From contig JAODAV010000010.1 in NCBI GenBank assembly GCA_025463605.1, positions 1-64,000 on the forward strand: DNA of 64,000 bases. The letters are read 5' to 3'. This stretch comes from Rhodoglobus sp. Its GTDB lineage: Bacteria; Actinomycetota; Actinomycetes; Actinomycetales; Microbacteriaceae. The position numbers and the translations under genes are program-made. Below the pieces are notes generated by a model. That model ran no database searches. It had not been told where the DNA came from and worked only from the letters and a program-made list of their open reading frames with translations. This document shows, in pieces, positions 9,099-17,337 of the stretch. Position 1 is the stretch's first letter; each line of letters begins with the position of its first letter.

Positions 9099-10054
9099 TG
9101 GCGACCGCGTCAAAGGTTCTGGTTCTCGCTGGCGGTATCTCCCACGAGCGCGACGTGTCGTTGCGCTCCGGACGACGTGTCGCCGACAGTCTGCTCGAGC
9201 ACGGCATCGAGGTCGAGCTGCGTGACCCGGATGCCACCCTCCTCGCCTACCTGCGTGAGACACGGCCCGACGTCGTATGGCCAGCACTTCACGGTGCGAG
9301 CGGTGAGGATGGCGCGCTCCGCGGCCTGCTCGACTTCATCGGGGTGCCCTACGTGGGTTCGCGCGCCGACGCCTCGCGCCTGGCGTGGGACAAGCCCACC
9401 GCCAAGACGCTCGTCTCGCGCGAGGGTGTGCGCACGCCGCAATCCATAACGCTCCCGCGTGATGCCTTCCGCGAGCTCGGCGCCAACAGCATCCTCGAGG
9501 AGATCTCCGACGAATTCTCGGGCCCGCTCGTCGTCAAGCCGGCCCAGGGTGGTTCCGCCCAGGGCGTGACGATGGTGGATGATCGCTCGCTCCTCCCCCG
9601 CGCGATGGTCGACGCCTACACCTACTGGGATGTCGCTCTCATTGAGCAACGCATCACGGGCACCGAGATCGCCGTCGGAATCATCGACAGCGGAGACGGA
9701 CCGGTGGCGCTTCCTGCCGTCGAGATCGAGCCGCTCGCGGGCGTGTACAGCTTCGAGGCGCGCTATAACGCCGGCGAGACCCGCTTCTATGTCCCGGCCC
9801 GTATCGATGGGGATGTCGCCGCCCGCGCCGCGGAGGCCGCTCTCACGGCGCACCGCGCGCTGGGGCTCAGACACCTCTCCCGCGTGGACCTGATCGTCGA
9901 CGGCGCAGGCACCCCGTGGTTCCTGGAGGCGAACGTGCTGCCGGGCCTCACCGAGACGTCGATCCTTCCGCAAGCGCTCGAGGCGGCAGGCCACGACCTG
10001 GGCTGGGTCTACTCGGCCCTCGCGGACGCGGCCATCGCCGAGTCGCGCTCCTAG
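9098..10054 (+). CDS. D-alanine-D-alanine ligase-like ATP-grasp enzyme
   Basis: ATP-grasp ligase of 318 residues resembling Ddl, which joins two D-alanines for the peptidoglycan stem. Seen: the N-terminal GGISHERDVSLRSG, HGASGEDGALRGLLDFIGVPYVGS, and the metal/ligand segment EANVLPGLTETS. The phosphate-binding loop is KPAQGGSAQGV rather than the usual GSSxGV, and EANVLPG replaces EVNTMPG, so a related dipeptide or other carboxylate-amine ligation is possible. It is coupled to the upstream aminotransferase and converges on parB. Confidence 0.75.
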   Translation: MATASKVLVLAGGISHERDVSLRSGRRVADSLLEHGIEVELRDPDATLLAYLRETRPDVVWPALHGASGEDGALRGLLDFIGVPYVGSRADASRLAWDKPTAKTLVSREGVRTPQSITLPRDAFRELGANSILEEISDEFSGPLVVKPAQGGSAQGVTMVDDRSLLPRAMVDAYTYWDVALIEQRITGTEIAVGIIDSGDGPVALPAVEIEPLAGVYSFEARYNAGETRFYVPARIDGDVAARAAEAALTAHRALGLRHLSRVDLIVDGAGTPWFLEANVLPGLTETSILPQALEAAGHDLGWVYSALADAAIAESRS

Positions 10055-10085
10055 CCCCTCTTGTGGCGGAGCCCTGCGCGCCGCC

Positions 10086-11039
10086 CTACCTCGTGAAGCC
10101 CGGTTCCCCGAGCTCGCCGAGGATGCGGTTGAGGTCTCCGACGGTCGCGAAGTCGATTACGATCTGACCCTTACTCGCACCGAGCGACACCCTCACTCGC
10201 GTATTGAGCCGATCACCCAGTCGTTCGGCGATCTCGTCGAGCTGGCCCTGCTTCCGCCCGGCCGCGGGCTTCGCCCGAGAAACCTTCGTGGTCAACTGCC
10301 CCGCGGCGGCTTCCGCCGCACGAACCGAGAGATCCTCATTGACGATCTTGTCGGCGAGCCGCTCCATCGCGTCGCTGTCGCCCGCCGAGAGCACCGCCCT
10401 CGCGTGGCCCGCGCTCAGCACGCCCGCGGCAACCCTCTTCTGCACGCTCGCCGGCAGCTTCAGCAATCGCAAAGTGTTCGTGATCTGCGGGCGCGAGCGA
10501 CCGATCTTGCCCGCGAGCTGGTCCTGAGTGATCCCGAAGTCGGAGAGCAACTGCTGGTAGGCGGATGCCTCCTCCAGCGGGTTGAGGTCGGCGCGATGGA
10601 GATTCTCGAGCAGAGCATCCCGCAGCATGTCCTCGTCAGCAGTGCTCTTGATCACCGCGGGGATCGTCGCGAGACCAAGCTGCTTGGATGCCCGCAGCCT
10701 CCGCTCCCCCATAATGAGCTCGAAATGCGGCTCGCCCACCGTTGCACCGGGGATGGGCCGCACGACGATGGGCTGGAGGACACCGATCTCTCGAATGGAG
10801 CTGACCAGTTCATCGAGCTCGTGCTGCCGGAAGTCCGTGCGGGGCTGCTTGGCATTCGGGACGATGTCGGCGGGAGCGAGATTGGCGAGCCGCGCGCCAG
10901 GAACAGCGAGGAGGCCCTGCCTGTCGCCGGTTCCGGAGGGGAAGAACACGTCGACGGGACGCTGGGAGTCGTCCGCGTCGGTGCCGGGAATGAGTGCGCC
11001 GATTCCGCGGCCGAGGCCGGTGCGCTTGGGGGCCGCCAT
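10086..11039 (-). CDS. parB: chromosome partitioning protein ParB
   Basis: CTP-dependent DNA clamp that loads at parS and spreads to form the origin segregation complex. The 317-residue protein has the N-terminal ParA-contact segment (KRTGLGRGIGALIP), the CTP/arginine patch GERRLRAS at 111-118, ENLHRADLNPLEEA near 145, a helix-turn-helix for parS, and a C-terminal dimerisation region. The ATG overlaps the parA stop (TAATG). Three parS sites lie 1.1-1.8 kb upstream. Confidence 0.96.
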   Translation of the reverse strand: MAAPKRTGLGRGIGALIPGTDADDSQRPVDVFFPSGTGDRQGLLAVPGARLANLAPADIVPNAKQPRTDFRQHELDELVSSIREIGVLQPIVVRPIPGATVGEPHFELIMGERRLRASKQLGLATIPAVIKSTADEDMLRDALLENLHRADLNPLEEASAYQQLLSDFGITQDQLAGKIGRSRPQITNTLRLLKLPASVQKRVAAGVLSAGHARAVLSAGDSDAMERLADKIVNEDLSVRAAEAAAGQLTTKVSRAKPAAGRKQGQLDEIAERLGDRLNTRVRVSLGASKGQIVIDFATVGDLNRILGELGEPGFTR

Positions 11040-12121
11040 TACTGCGGGGCTCCGCGCCGGGCGATCTCGCCGGCCGCCTCGCGGTACGACAGGGATCCGG
11101 GGGAGTTTCCGTCATAGCTGATGACGCTCTGGCCGTAGCTCGGGGCTTCCGAGATGCGCACGGAGCGCGGGATCAACGTGTTGAGCACCTGGTCAGGGAA
11201 GTGCTGGCGCACATCTTCGACCACCTGGTTGGCGAGATTGGTGCGCGAGTCGTACATCGTGAGAAGGATGGTCGACACCGAGAGCACGGGATTGAGGTGG
11301 CGCTCGATGAGCTGGATGTTGTTGAGCAGCTGGCTGAGGCCCTCGAGCGCGTAGTACTCGCACTGGATGGGAATGAGAACCTCACGCGCCGCAACGAACG
11401 CGTTGATCGTGAGAAGCCCCAGTGACGGCGGGCAGTCGATGAACACGTAGTGGAAGAGATCCTCGGACTCCGCAAGGAACAGCTCGAGCGCGGTGCGGAG
11501 CCGCTGCTCGCGGGCAACGAGCGAGACGAGCTCGATCTCCGCCCCCGCGAGGTGGATCGTCGCGGGAACGCAGTACAGGGCCTCGAATTCCGGGCTCTTC
11601 TGCACGACACCTGCCATGGGCTCGTCGTTGATGATCACGTCATAGACGCTCGCGGTCTCCGATCGGTGCTCGACACCCAGGGCCGTTGACGCATTTCCCT
11701 GCGGATCGAGATCGATGACCAGCACCCGCGCGCCGGCCCGTGCCAGAGCTGCCGCGAGGTTCACCGTCGTCGTTGTCTTACCCACGCCGCCCTTCTGGTT
11801 CGCCACAGTGAAGACGCGTGTGGAGGGAGGGAGGGGGAGAGTCTCAGCCGCGAGCGCCTGGCGACGGCGCGTTATGTCGGCGAGCTCGCGTGCAAGGGGC
11901 GTCGACTCGTCGAAGCTCGTGCCGGGGTCTTCGACGGTCGACGTTGGCTCGTCGAGACTGGTAGTCGACTCGGCGTCCATGGTCGACTCGTCGAAGTCGA
12001 TGCTCGATTCGTCGAAGTCGGTGATCGAGTCGTCGACGTCAGTGCTCGATTCGTCGAAGTCAGTGCTCGAGTCTGCGACGCTCGTGGTCGAATCTGCGAC
12101 GTCGCCTTCTGGATGTTTCAC
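11039..12121 (-). CDS. parA: chromosome partitioning ATPase ParA with acidic repeat N-terminus
   Basis: Deviant Walker ATPase that moves ParB-parS complexes. The 360-residue protein has KGGVGKTT at 110-117, VLIDLDPQGNAS and FIDCPPSLGLLT. The first about 75 residues are unusual: an acidic Ser/Asp/Glu-rich stretch built from a degenerate 7-residue repeat such as DESSTDF. The GTG start at 12121 lies inside a parS site and follows AGAAGG six bases upstream, so the repeat is probably translated. A shorter protein from the internal ATG at codon 48 cannot be excluded. Confidence 0.93.
   Translation of the reverse strand: MKHPEGDVADSTTSVADSSTDFDESSTDVDDSITDFDESSIDFDESTMDAESTTSLDEPTSTVEDPGTSFDESTPLARELADITRRRQALAAETLPLPPSTRVFTVANQKGGVGKTTTTVNLAAALARAGARVLVIDLDPQGNASTALGVEHRSETASVYDVIINDEPMAGVVQKSPEFEALYCVPATIHLAGAEIELVSLVAREQRLRTALELFLAESEDLFHYVFIDCPPSLGLLTINAFVAAREVLIPIQCEYYALEGLSQLLNNIQLIERHLNPVLSVSTILLTMYDSRTNLANQVVEDVRQHFPDQVLNTLIPRSVRISEAPSYGQSVISYDGNSPGSLSYREAAGEIARRGAPQ
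11960..12110 (-). repeat. degenerate 21-bp tandem repeat encoding the ParA N-terminus
   Basis: Units of 21 bp resembling GATTCGTCGAAGTCAGTGCTC on the plus strand recur about five to seven times. On the coding strand each gives a heptad of the type D-E/D-S-S/T-T/I-D-F. The frame is kept and the units differ mostly by transitions. Confidence 0.8.
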
Positions 12122-12129
12122 GTGAAACC
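12114..12129. promoter_or_regulatory. parS: parS site 1 (overlaps the parA start)
   Basis: TGTTTCACGTGAAACC matches the conserved bacterial parS sequence at 15 of 16 positions. The GTG start codon of parA is part of the palindrome, so ParB binding would cover the parA start. Confidence 0.92.
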
Positions 12130-12173
12130 TTCTGAATGGCTCGGGCTTCGGAAGGCCCTGGGGTCGATCGTGG

Positions 12174-12839
12174 TCAGTCCACTGTAGCCCGAAACACCCG
12201 TGTCACCTCGGGCGCCATACCCTCACCGAGCACGAGGACCTCAACGTCGCGCAAACGCGCCTTTCGGATGCCCTTCGAGGCCGCTTCGATCTCCTCAGAG
12301 ACCCGCGAGCCCTTCATGAAGAGCATCTCGCCGCCGTGTCGAAGCAGGGGAGCTGTCGCCGGAATGAGCTTCGATAGGGCAGTGACTGCCCTCGCCGTGA
12401 CCTGGTCGAGCGGATCCGGGAGGCGTGCATCCTCGGCTCGGGCTCGCACGACCGTCACGTTGTCGAGGCCGAGCCGGGCGGACTCCGAAAGGAGCCAGTC
12501 GACGCGACGTTCCATTGGTTCGATGAGCACGAGGTGAGTGTCTGGACGCGCTATCGCGAGCACGAGGCCCGGAAGCCCAGCGCCGCTCCCCACGTCGCCC
12601 GTGCGACCCGGCTTCAGCAGCGGAGCGACGAGCACGCAATTGATGATGTGCCGCGACCACAGCCTGGGAAGCTCCAGCGGTCCAATGAGACCGAGTTCTT
12701 CTCCGCGGCGAGCGAGCTCGGCCGTGTAGTCACGCGCAAGCTCGATGCGGCTGCCGAAGAGCTGCTCGGCGACGGCCGGTTCCGGCTCGAGCATCAGGCC
12801 TCCCCCGACGAATGTTTCACGTGAAACATCGCTTCCCAT
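12174..12839 (-). CDS. rsmG: 16S rRNA (guanine(527)-N(7))-methyltransferase RsmG
   Basis: SAM-dependent methyltransferase that makes m7G527 in 16S rRNA. From the ATG at 12839 it has 221 residues; the SAM motif DVGSGAGLPGLVLAIARP and the region ELGLIGPLELPRLWSRH identify the family. The start is uncertain: the ATG at 12839 gives an N-terminus GSDVSRETF encoded by a parS site; the ATG at 12794 has a strong but close GGGGGAGG (12799-12806); a GTG at 12872 is also in frame. It lies in the conserved jag-rsmG-parA-parB order. Confidence 0.92.
   Translation of the reverse strand: MGSDVSRETFVGGGLMLEPEPAVAEQLFGSRIELARDYTAELARRGEELGLIGPLELPRLWSRHIINCVLVAPLLKPGRTGDVGSGAGLPGLVLAIARPDTHLVLIEPMERRVDWLLSESARLGLDNVTVVRARAEDARLPDPLDQVTARAVTALSKLIPATAPLLRHGGEMLFMKGSRVSEEIEAASKGIRKARLRDVEVLVLGEGMAPEVTRVFRATVD
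12813..12828. promoter_or_regulatory. parS: parS site 2 (in the 5' region of rsmG)
   Basis: TGTTTCACGTGAAACA is a perfect consensus parS palindrome. If rsmG starts at 12839 the site is translated as VSRET. Confidence 0.95.
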
Positions 12840-12894
12840 ACGAACCAGGGGAAGGATGCACTGCACGCACACCTGCCAACACCGAGGCGCTCAA

Positions 12895-12910
12895 TGTTTC
12901 ACGTGAAACA
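12895..12910. promoter_or_regulatory. parS: parS site 3 (rsmG/jag spacer)
   Basis: TGTTTCACGTGAAACA, perfect consensus, immediately after the jag stop codon. Sites 2 and 3 are 82 bp apart centre to centre and site 1 is about 0.7 kb away, making a ParB loading cluster within 5 kb of oriC. Confidence 0.95.
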
Positions 12911-12911
12911 A

Positions 12912-13478
12912 CTACGCGCGGGTGATGACCGTGTGACGGTCGCGTCCCTCGCCCTCGGACTCCGAAGAGAATCCGCGCTCGGCGACGATGTCGTGAACAA
13001 GCTTGCGCTCGTACGACGACATGGGCGGAAGAGCCGCTGACTCGGCGCCGGCCTCGATGCGCTCGGCCGCCTTGTCGACGAGAAGCGCGAGCTCCGCGAC
13101 GCGCGCCTCGCGGGACCCGCCGATGTCGAGGATGAGACGGGAGAATGCGCCGGTCTTGGTCTGCACCGCGATGCGAGTGAGTTCCTGGAGGGCGTTCACC
13201 GTGTCGGGGCGCGAAAGCAGGCGCAGGTTGGTGTCCTCGCTCGACGTCACGGACAGGTATGCGCGGCCTCCGCGAGCGTCGATCTCGATGTCGCCGTCCA
13301 GGTCTGTGATGTCCAGCAGTTCCTCGATGTAGTCGGCGGCGATGTCGCCTTCTTCCTCGAGCTGGCTTGCGCTCGGAGCATCCTCACCGACTGCAGCGAA
13401 CTCGGCATCGAGGATCTCGGCCTCGGGCGTCTCGGAAGCCTGCGTCTCGGAAGCCTGGGTCTCGGTCACGTCACTCAC
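12912..13478 (-). CDS. jag: R3H domain RNA-binding protein Jag/KhpB
   Basis: Cytoplasmic RNA-binding protein of 188 residues with a KH-like domain (about 55-125) and a C-terminal R3H domain (SYERKLVHDIVAERGF). In other bacteria KhpB works with KhpA and affects cell elongation and division. The N-terminus is acidic and contains a 15-bp tandem duplication (13431-13460) encoding repeated SETQA. The GTG start at 13478 overlaps the yidC stop by four bases, so it is coupled to yidC. Confidence 0.9.
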   Translation of the reverse strand: MSDVTETQASETQASETPEAEILDAEFAAVGEDAPSASQLEEEGDIAADYIEELLDITDLDGDIEIDARGGRAYLSVTSSEDTNLRLLSRPDTVNALQELTRIAVQTKTGAFSRLILDIGGSREARVAELALLVDKAAERIEAGAESAALPPMSSYERKLVHDIVAERGFSSESEGEGRDRHTVITRA

Positions 13479-14464
13479 CTCTTGTTGTTTCCGCTCTTCT
13501 TCTTGGCTCTGTTCTTGCCGACCGGCTGCTGCCGCTGCGGCTTGACGGGTTCGATGACCATCGTGGGGCCCTCCGCGGTCTCCTCCACGATGCCCTTGCG
13601 CTGCTTGCGCTTCGCCAGGCGCGCCTCGCGTGCGAGCGCGGCCTCACTGCCGGGTGTGGGCATGTTGCGGATCACGAGGAACTGCTGGCCCATGGTCCAG
13701 AAGTTCGAGACGAGCCAGTAGAACATGACGCCGAGCGGGAAGGTGAAACCGGAGAACGCAAACACAAGCGGCAGCAGGTAGAGCAGGATGCGCTGCTGGC
13801 GGTACATCGGGCGGGCCTTCAACTGGGCCGTCTGGTTCTTCGACATGATCTGCAGCTGGGTGATGAACTGGGACCCGGTCATCAGCACGACCATGATCGA
13901 CGCGATGACGATCACGGCAACGTTGCCGCCTGCGGTGCTGATCGCGAGGTGCAGCGGGGCGATGTCGAAGAGTGACGAGGTGCCGAACGACGTCGAGAGA
14001 TCCTGGTTGAGGAGGCCCACGCCGGCATTACGGCTGCCGTTGGGGTTGACGTGCTGCGCGTTGCTCAGCACCGAGAACAGACCGAAGAAGATCGGCATCT
14101 GCAGCAGCAGCGGCAGGCATGAGCTGAGCGGGTTGGTGCCCGTCTTCTTGTACATCGCCATCGTCTCGCGAGACATCGCCTCGCGCGAGAATTGATCCTT
14201 CTTGCCCTTGTACTTGTCCTGGATCTTCTTCAGCTGCGGCGCGACCTCGAGCATGCGCCGCTGGCTCTTGATCTGGCGCACGAAAATGGGAATGAGCGCG
14301 GCACGCACCACGAGTACGAGGCCCACGATCGACAGCACCCACGTCAGGCCCGCGTCAGAGTCGAGCCCCAGGGAGGTCCACATCGTGTGGAACCCCACGA
14401 GGATCGCCTCGATGACCCATTTGATGGGCCAGAGAAGCGTATTGAAGAAACCGACTATGTCCAT
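13475..14464 (-). CDS. yidC: membrane protein insertase YidC
   Basis: Oxa1/YidC/Alb3 insertase (329 residues) that inserts and folds membrane proteins with or without SecYEG. It has five or so membrane segments, the cytoplasmic basic loop KSQRRMLEVAPQLKKIQDKYKGK with the insertase signature, and NPLSSCLPLLLQMPIFFGLF. The C-terminal tail is highly basic (KNRAKKKSGNNKR), as is usual for ribosome contact. It forms an operon with rnpA and yidD upstream and jag downstream. Confidence 0.96.
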   Translation of the reverse strand: MDIVGFFNTLLWPIKWVIEAILVGFHTMWTSLGLDSDAGLTWVLSIVGLVLVVRAALIPIFVRQIKSQRRMLEVAPQLKKIQDKYKGKKDQFSREAMSRETMAMYKKTGTNPLSSCLPLLLQMPIFFGLFSVLSNAQHVNPNGSRNAGVGLLNQDLSTSFGTSSLFDIAPLHLAISTAGGNVAVIVIASIMVVLMTGSQFITQLQIMSKNQTAQLKARPMYRQQRILLYLLPLVFAFSGFTFPLGVMFYWLVSNFWTMGQQFLVIRNMPTPGSEAALAREARLAKRKQRKGIVEETAEGPTMVIEPVKPQRQQPVGKNRAKKKSGNNKR

Positions 14465-14473
14465 GGGTGCGGG

Positions 14474-14812
14474 TCAGGCCTTTCCGTGGCTGTGGACGAG
14501 GGTTGTCGTTGGACCGGTGTTCGGCACGACGAAGCCGAAGCGGGTAATAGCGATGCGATCGTGCCTGCGCTCGGGGATGTCATCGATGCCACCCTCCGCC
14601 CAAGGGTGACAGCGGGCGATGCGCCGCGTTCCGAGCCAGACCCCGCGCACCACTCCGTGCTGCTGGATGGCTTGCAGCGCGTAGTGCGAGCACGAGGGGT
14701 AGTACCTGCAGACGTCACCGTAGAGAGGGGAGATTACGGCCCGATACACCTTGAGCACGAGCACGCACAGGTTGCGCGGAAGGAGTAGGAGAAACGCCAT
14801 TGCGTGGTTCAT
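14474..14812 (-). CDS. yidD: membrane protein insertion efficiency factor YidD
   Basis: Small amphipathic protein (112 residues) thought to assist YidC-dependent insertion. The invariant core CRYYPSCSHYALQAI, with three conserved cysteines including ARCHPW, is present. The ATG at 14812 overlaps the rnpA stop by four bases and ends nine bases before yidC. Confidence 0.94.
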   Translation of the reverse strand: MNHAMAFLLLLPRNLCVLVLKVYRAVISPLYGDVCRYYPSCSHYALQAIQQHGVVRGVWLGTRRIARCHPWAEGGIDDIPERRHDRIAITRFGFVVPNTGPTTTLVHSHGKA

Positions 14813-15150
14813 CCTCTCTTCACGCCCCGGTCGATGCCGATCGCGATCTCCGTGTGCAGGGTAGCCCAGTCCACGCCTTCCGACCCTGGCAAAGCCCTGA
14901 TCACCACATCGGCACCGACAGGAACTGTGGAAAGGATGTCGCGGCAGACGGCACGCAGTCGTCGACGAACGAGGTTGCGGGTCACCGCGCCACCGACCGA
15001 CTTAGCGACGATGAACCCGAACCGGGTCGGATTCTCAGCTCCGCGGTCGACGACGTGGAGCATCGCGTTGGGTGTGCTCACTCGGCGACCCCGACGCACC
15101 GCGAGCCGGAAATCATCCGGCCGGGTGACACGGTTCGCCCTGGCGAGCAC
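14809..15150 (-). CDS. rnpA: ribonuclease P protein component
   Basis: Basic protein (113 residues) that binds the RNase P RNA and helps process the 5' ends of pre-tRNAs. The RNR-type motif is AVTRNLVRRRLRAVCRD. The GTG at 15150 gives MLARANRVTR, the usual N-terminus (R/L-x-R-x-D-F follows). It is downstream of rpmH with a 21-bp gap, the standard arrangement. Confidence 0.95.
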   Translation of the reverse strand: MLARANRVTRPDDFRLAVRRGRRVSTPNAMLHVVDRGAENPTRFGFIVAKSVGGAVTRNLVRRRLRAVCRDILSTVPVGADVVIRALPGSEGVDWATLHTEIAIGIDRGVKRG

Positions 15151-15171
15151 CTTCGGGCTGCTTGTCTCGGA

Positions 15172-15309
15172 CTACGCGGACAGTTCGGTGCGACCCTTGC
15201 GGCGGCGCGCACCAAGGATGGCGCGGCCCGCACGGGTGCGCATGCGAAGCCGGAACCCGTGCACCTTGGCGCGACGACGGTTGTTCGGCTGGAAGGTTCT
15301 CTTGCTCAT
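15172..15309 (-). CDS. rpmH: 50S ribosomal protein L34 (bL34)
   Basis: 45-residue ribosomal protein beginning [20 protein letters not shown] and ending in KGRTELSA, the actinobacterial bL34 pattern. It heads the rpmH-rnpA-yidD-yidC-jag-rsmG-parA-parB run. The ATG at 15309 is preceded by a GGAG ribosome binding site and by the origin-proximal spacer. Confidence 0.97.
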   Translation of the reverse strand: MSKRTFQPNNRRRAKVHGFRLRMRTRAGRAILGARRRKGRTELSA

Positions 15310-15596
15310 AGTGGTATCTCCAAAGCCCAGCTTTGAAGGCCGGAAAGAAGTAAGTAGCCGGAAGGCTGGAAGTCAACTGATTAAAAGTACGGCCTTAATC
15401 GAGCGCGGTCAAACTTTGGGAGCATCGTCGGTGCATTATCCACATCGGGATAACTGGGGTTGGTAACGACATGCTGTGGACAACTAAGGTAAAAGCCAGC
15501 CGATTGGCGGGGGCAATAGGCGAATAGCTGTTGCCCTGCCCGCACCCGAGCGGTGGATAACCCTGTGGATTACAGCAAATGAGGATGAGGCTTTTG
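15310..15596. promoter_or_regulatory. rpmH/dnaA spacer with DnaA boxes
   Basis: Divergent spacer that must contain the rpmH and dnaA promoters. DnaA boxes: a perfect TTATCCACA at 15436-15444, and reverse-strand near matches TTGTCCACA (15475-15483), TTATCCACC (15552-15560) and TAATCCACA (15564-15572). The boxes closest to dnaA suggest autoregulation; the region may also be part of a bipartite origin. The stretch around 15380-15400 (GATTAAAAG) is AT-rich for this genome. Confidence 0.8.
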
Positions 15597-17006
15597 ATGT
15601 CGGATACACCGGACCCGACCCGAGAGATCTGGCAGTCCGTTCTGTCGCGCCTGATGGCAGACGAGCGCATTACGCCGCAGCTGCTCGGCTTCGTCAACCT
15701 CGTTGAGCCCAAGGGCGTCATGGCGGGGACCCTCTACCTCGAGGTGCCCAACGAACTCACTCGCGGCATGCTCGAGCAGCGCATCCGGGTTCCGCTCCTC
15801 AATGCGATTGCCGGCCTCACCGACGACCAGGAAGTCTCGAACTTCGCGATCGTCGTCAATCCCGAGATCCAGCACGACATTCTCGAGCAGACCGTCGACC
15901 CTGCCGAGCAGTCGTACATCGAGCCCACGGTCGTCGCTACCGCGGACCAGCCACGGCGATCCGACTCGAGACTCAATCCCAAGTACAGCTTCGACAACTT
16001 CGTCATCGGCGGATCCAACCGGTTCGCCCACGCTGCAGCAGTCGCGGTCGCTGAAGCGCCGGCCAAGGCGTACAACCCACTGTTCATCTACGGCGAGTCC
16101 GGGCTCGGCAAGACCCACCTCCTGCACGCGATCGGCCATTACGCCGAGAGTCTCTATCCGGGCATCCGGGTGCGTTATGTGAGTTCAGAGGAATTCACCA
16201 ACGACTTCATCAACTCGATCGCCAACAACCGTGCTTCGGTGTTCCAGTCGCGTTACCGCGAGATCGACATCCTCCTGATCGACGACATCCAGTTCCTCCA
16301 GGGCAAGGACTCGACACAGGAGGCGTTCTTCCACACGTTCAACACGCTCCACGACCACAACAAGCAGGTTGTCATCACGAGCGACCTGCCCCCGAAGCAC
16401 CTCACCGGATTCGAGGACCGGATGCGGTCGCGCTTCGAGTGGGGACTCATCACCGATGTTCAGGCGCCCGACCTCGAAACGCGCATCGCCATCCTTCGCA
16501 AGAAGGCCCAGAGCGAGAAGCTCCAGGTCGGCAATGAAATCCTCGAGTACATGGCGTCGAAGGTCTCGTCGAATATCCGCGAACTGGAGGGAACGCTCAT
16601 CCGCGTCACCGCCTTCGCGAGCCTCAATCGCACGACGGTGGATCTGGCGCTCGTGCAGACCGTGCTGAAAGACCTCATCACCCTCGACGAAGACAATGTC
16701 ATCGCGCCGGTCGACATCATCAATCACACCGCGGACGACTTCAAGCTCACGGTCGACGATCTCTACGGCTCGTCGCGTTCCCAAGCGGTGGCCACGGCCA
16801 GGCAAATCGCGATGTATCTCTGCCGTGAGATGACCAATCTGTCGTTGCCTAAGATCGGCCAGTTGTTCGGCAATCGGGACCACACCACGGTGATGTATGC
16901 CAACAAGAAGATCACCGAGCTCATGAAGGAGCGGCGCTCGATCTACAACCAGGTCACGGAGCTCACAAGTCGCATCAAGCAAAACCATAGGTTCAACAAG
17001 AACTAG
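15597..17006 (+). CDS. dnaA: chromosomal replication initiator DnaA
   Basis: Origin-binding AAA+ ATPase that melts oriC and helps load the helicase. The 469-residue protein has domain I (DPTREIWQSVLSRL), a short linker, Walker A GESGLGKTH near 166-174, Walker B ILLIDDIQF near 225-233, and the C-terminal DNA-binding signature GNRDHTTVMYA. The linker domain II is short compared with Streptomyces DnaA. I chose the ATG at 15597, preceded by GATGAGG, over the in-frame ATG at 15579, because MSDTPDPTREIW is the expected beginning. Confidence 0.97.
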   Translation: MSDTPDPTREIWQSVLSRLMADERITPQLLGFVNLVEPKGVMAGTLYLEVPNELTRGMLEQRIRVPLLNAIAGLTDDQEVSNFAIVVNPEIQHDILEQTVDPAEQSYIEPTVVATADQPRRSDSRLNPKYSFDNFVIGGSNRFAHAAAVAVAEAPAKAYNPLFIYGESGLGKTHLLHAIGHYAESLYPGIRVRYVSSEEFTNDFINSIANNRASVFQSRYREIDILLIDDIQFLQGKDSTQEAFFHTFNTLHDHNKQVVITSDLPPKHLTGFEDRMRSRFEWGLITDVQAPDLETRIAILRKKAQSEKLQVGNEILEYMASKVSSNIRELEGTLIRVTAFASLNRTTVDLALVQTVLKDLITLDEDNVIAPVDIINHTADDFKLTVDDLYGSSRSQAVATARQIAMYLCREMTNLSLPKIGQLFGNRDHTTVMYANKKITELMKERRSIYNQVTELTSRIKQNHRFNKN

Positions 17007-17337
17007 AGTTTTCACACTGTGTGAATAAGTTGTGGATAACTCTCCCGACGCGCCGGACGTCCTGTTGAATTCGCACGAGTTTCTGTGGAATCCGAACGGG
17101 ATTCATTTCAGCGCTTCACGTTGTCCCACCGTTTCACCACCGCTCCTCAACATCTCACACCGTTGTAGTTCCCAACAGTCGAGCCACCTGCGCGAGGTTA
17201 CTCACAGTCTCCACAGCGGTTAAGAATGTGATCCCTTAAAGAGAGATGAATTGAAGGGGGATAACCCGTAGTCCGCGCCTGACCCGCCTGTGCCAGTATT
17301 AACCGGCCAGACGACTGAATGTGTAAGGGGTGAATTC
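17007..17337. other. oriC: oriC region (dnaA-dnaN spacer)
   Basis: A 331-bp gene-free spacer between dnaA and dnaN, the standard origin position in actinobacteria. DnaA boxes on the reverse strand: TTATTCACA (17020-17028) and TTATCCACA (17031-17039), both matching TTATNCACA; weaker box-like sequences occur near 17084-17092 and 17207-17215. A relatively AT-rich stretch at 17220-17262 (TTAAGAATGTGATCCCTTAAAG) is a candidate unwinding element. The dnaN ribosome binding site AAGGGG is at the right end. Confidence 0.85.
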
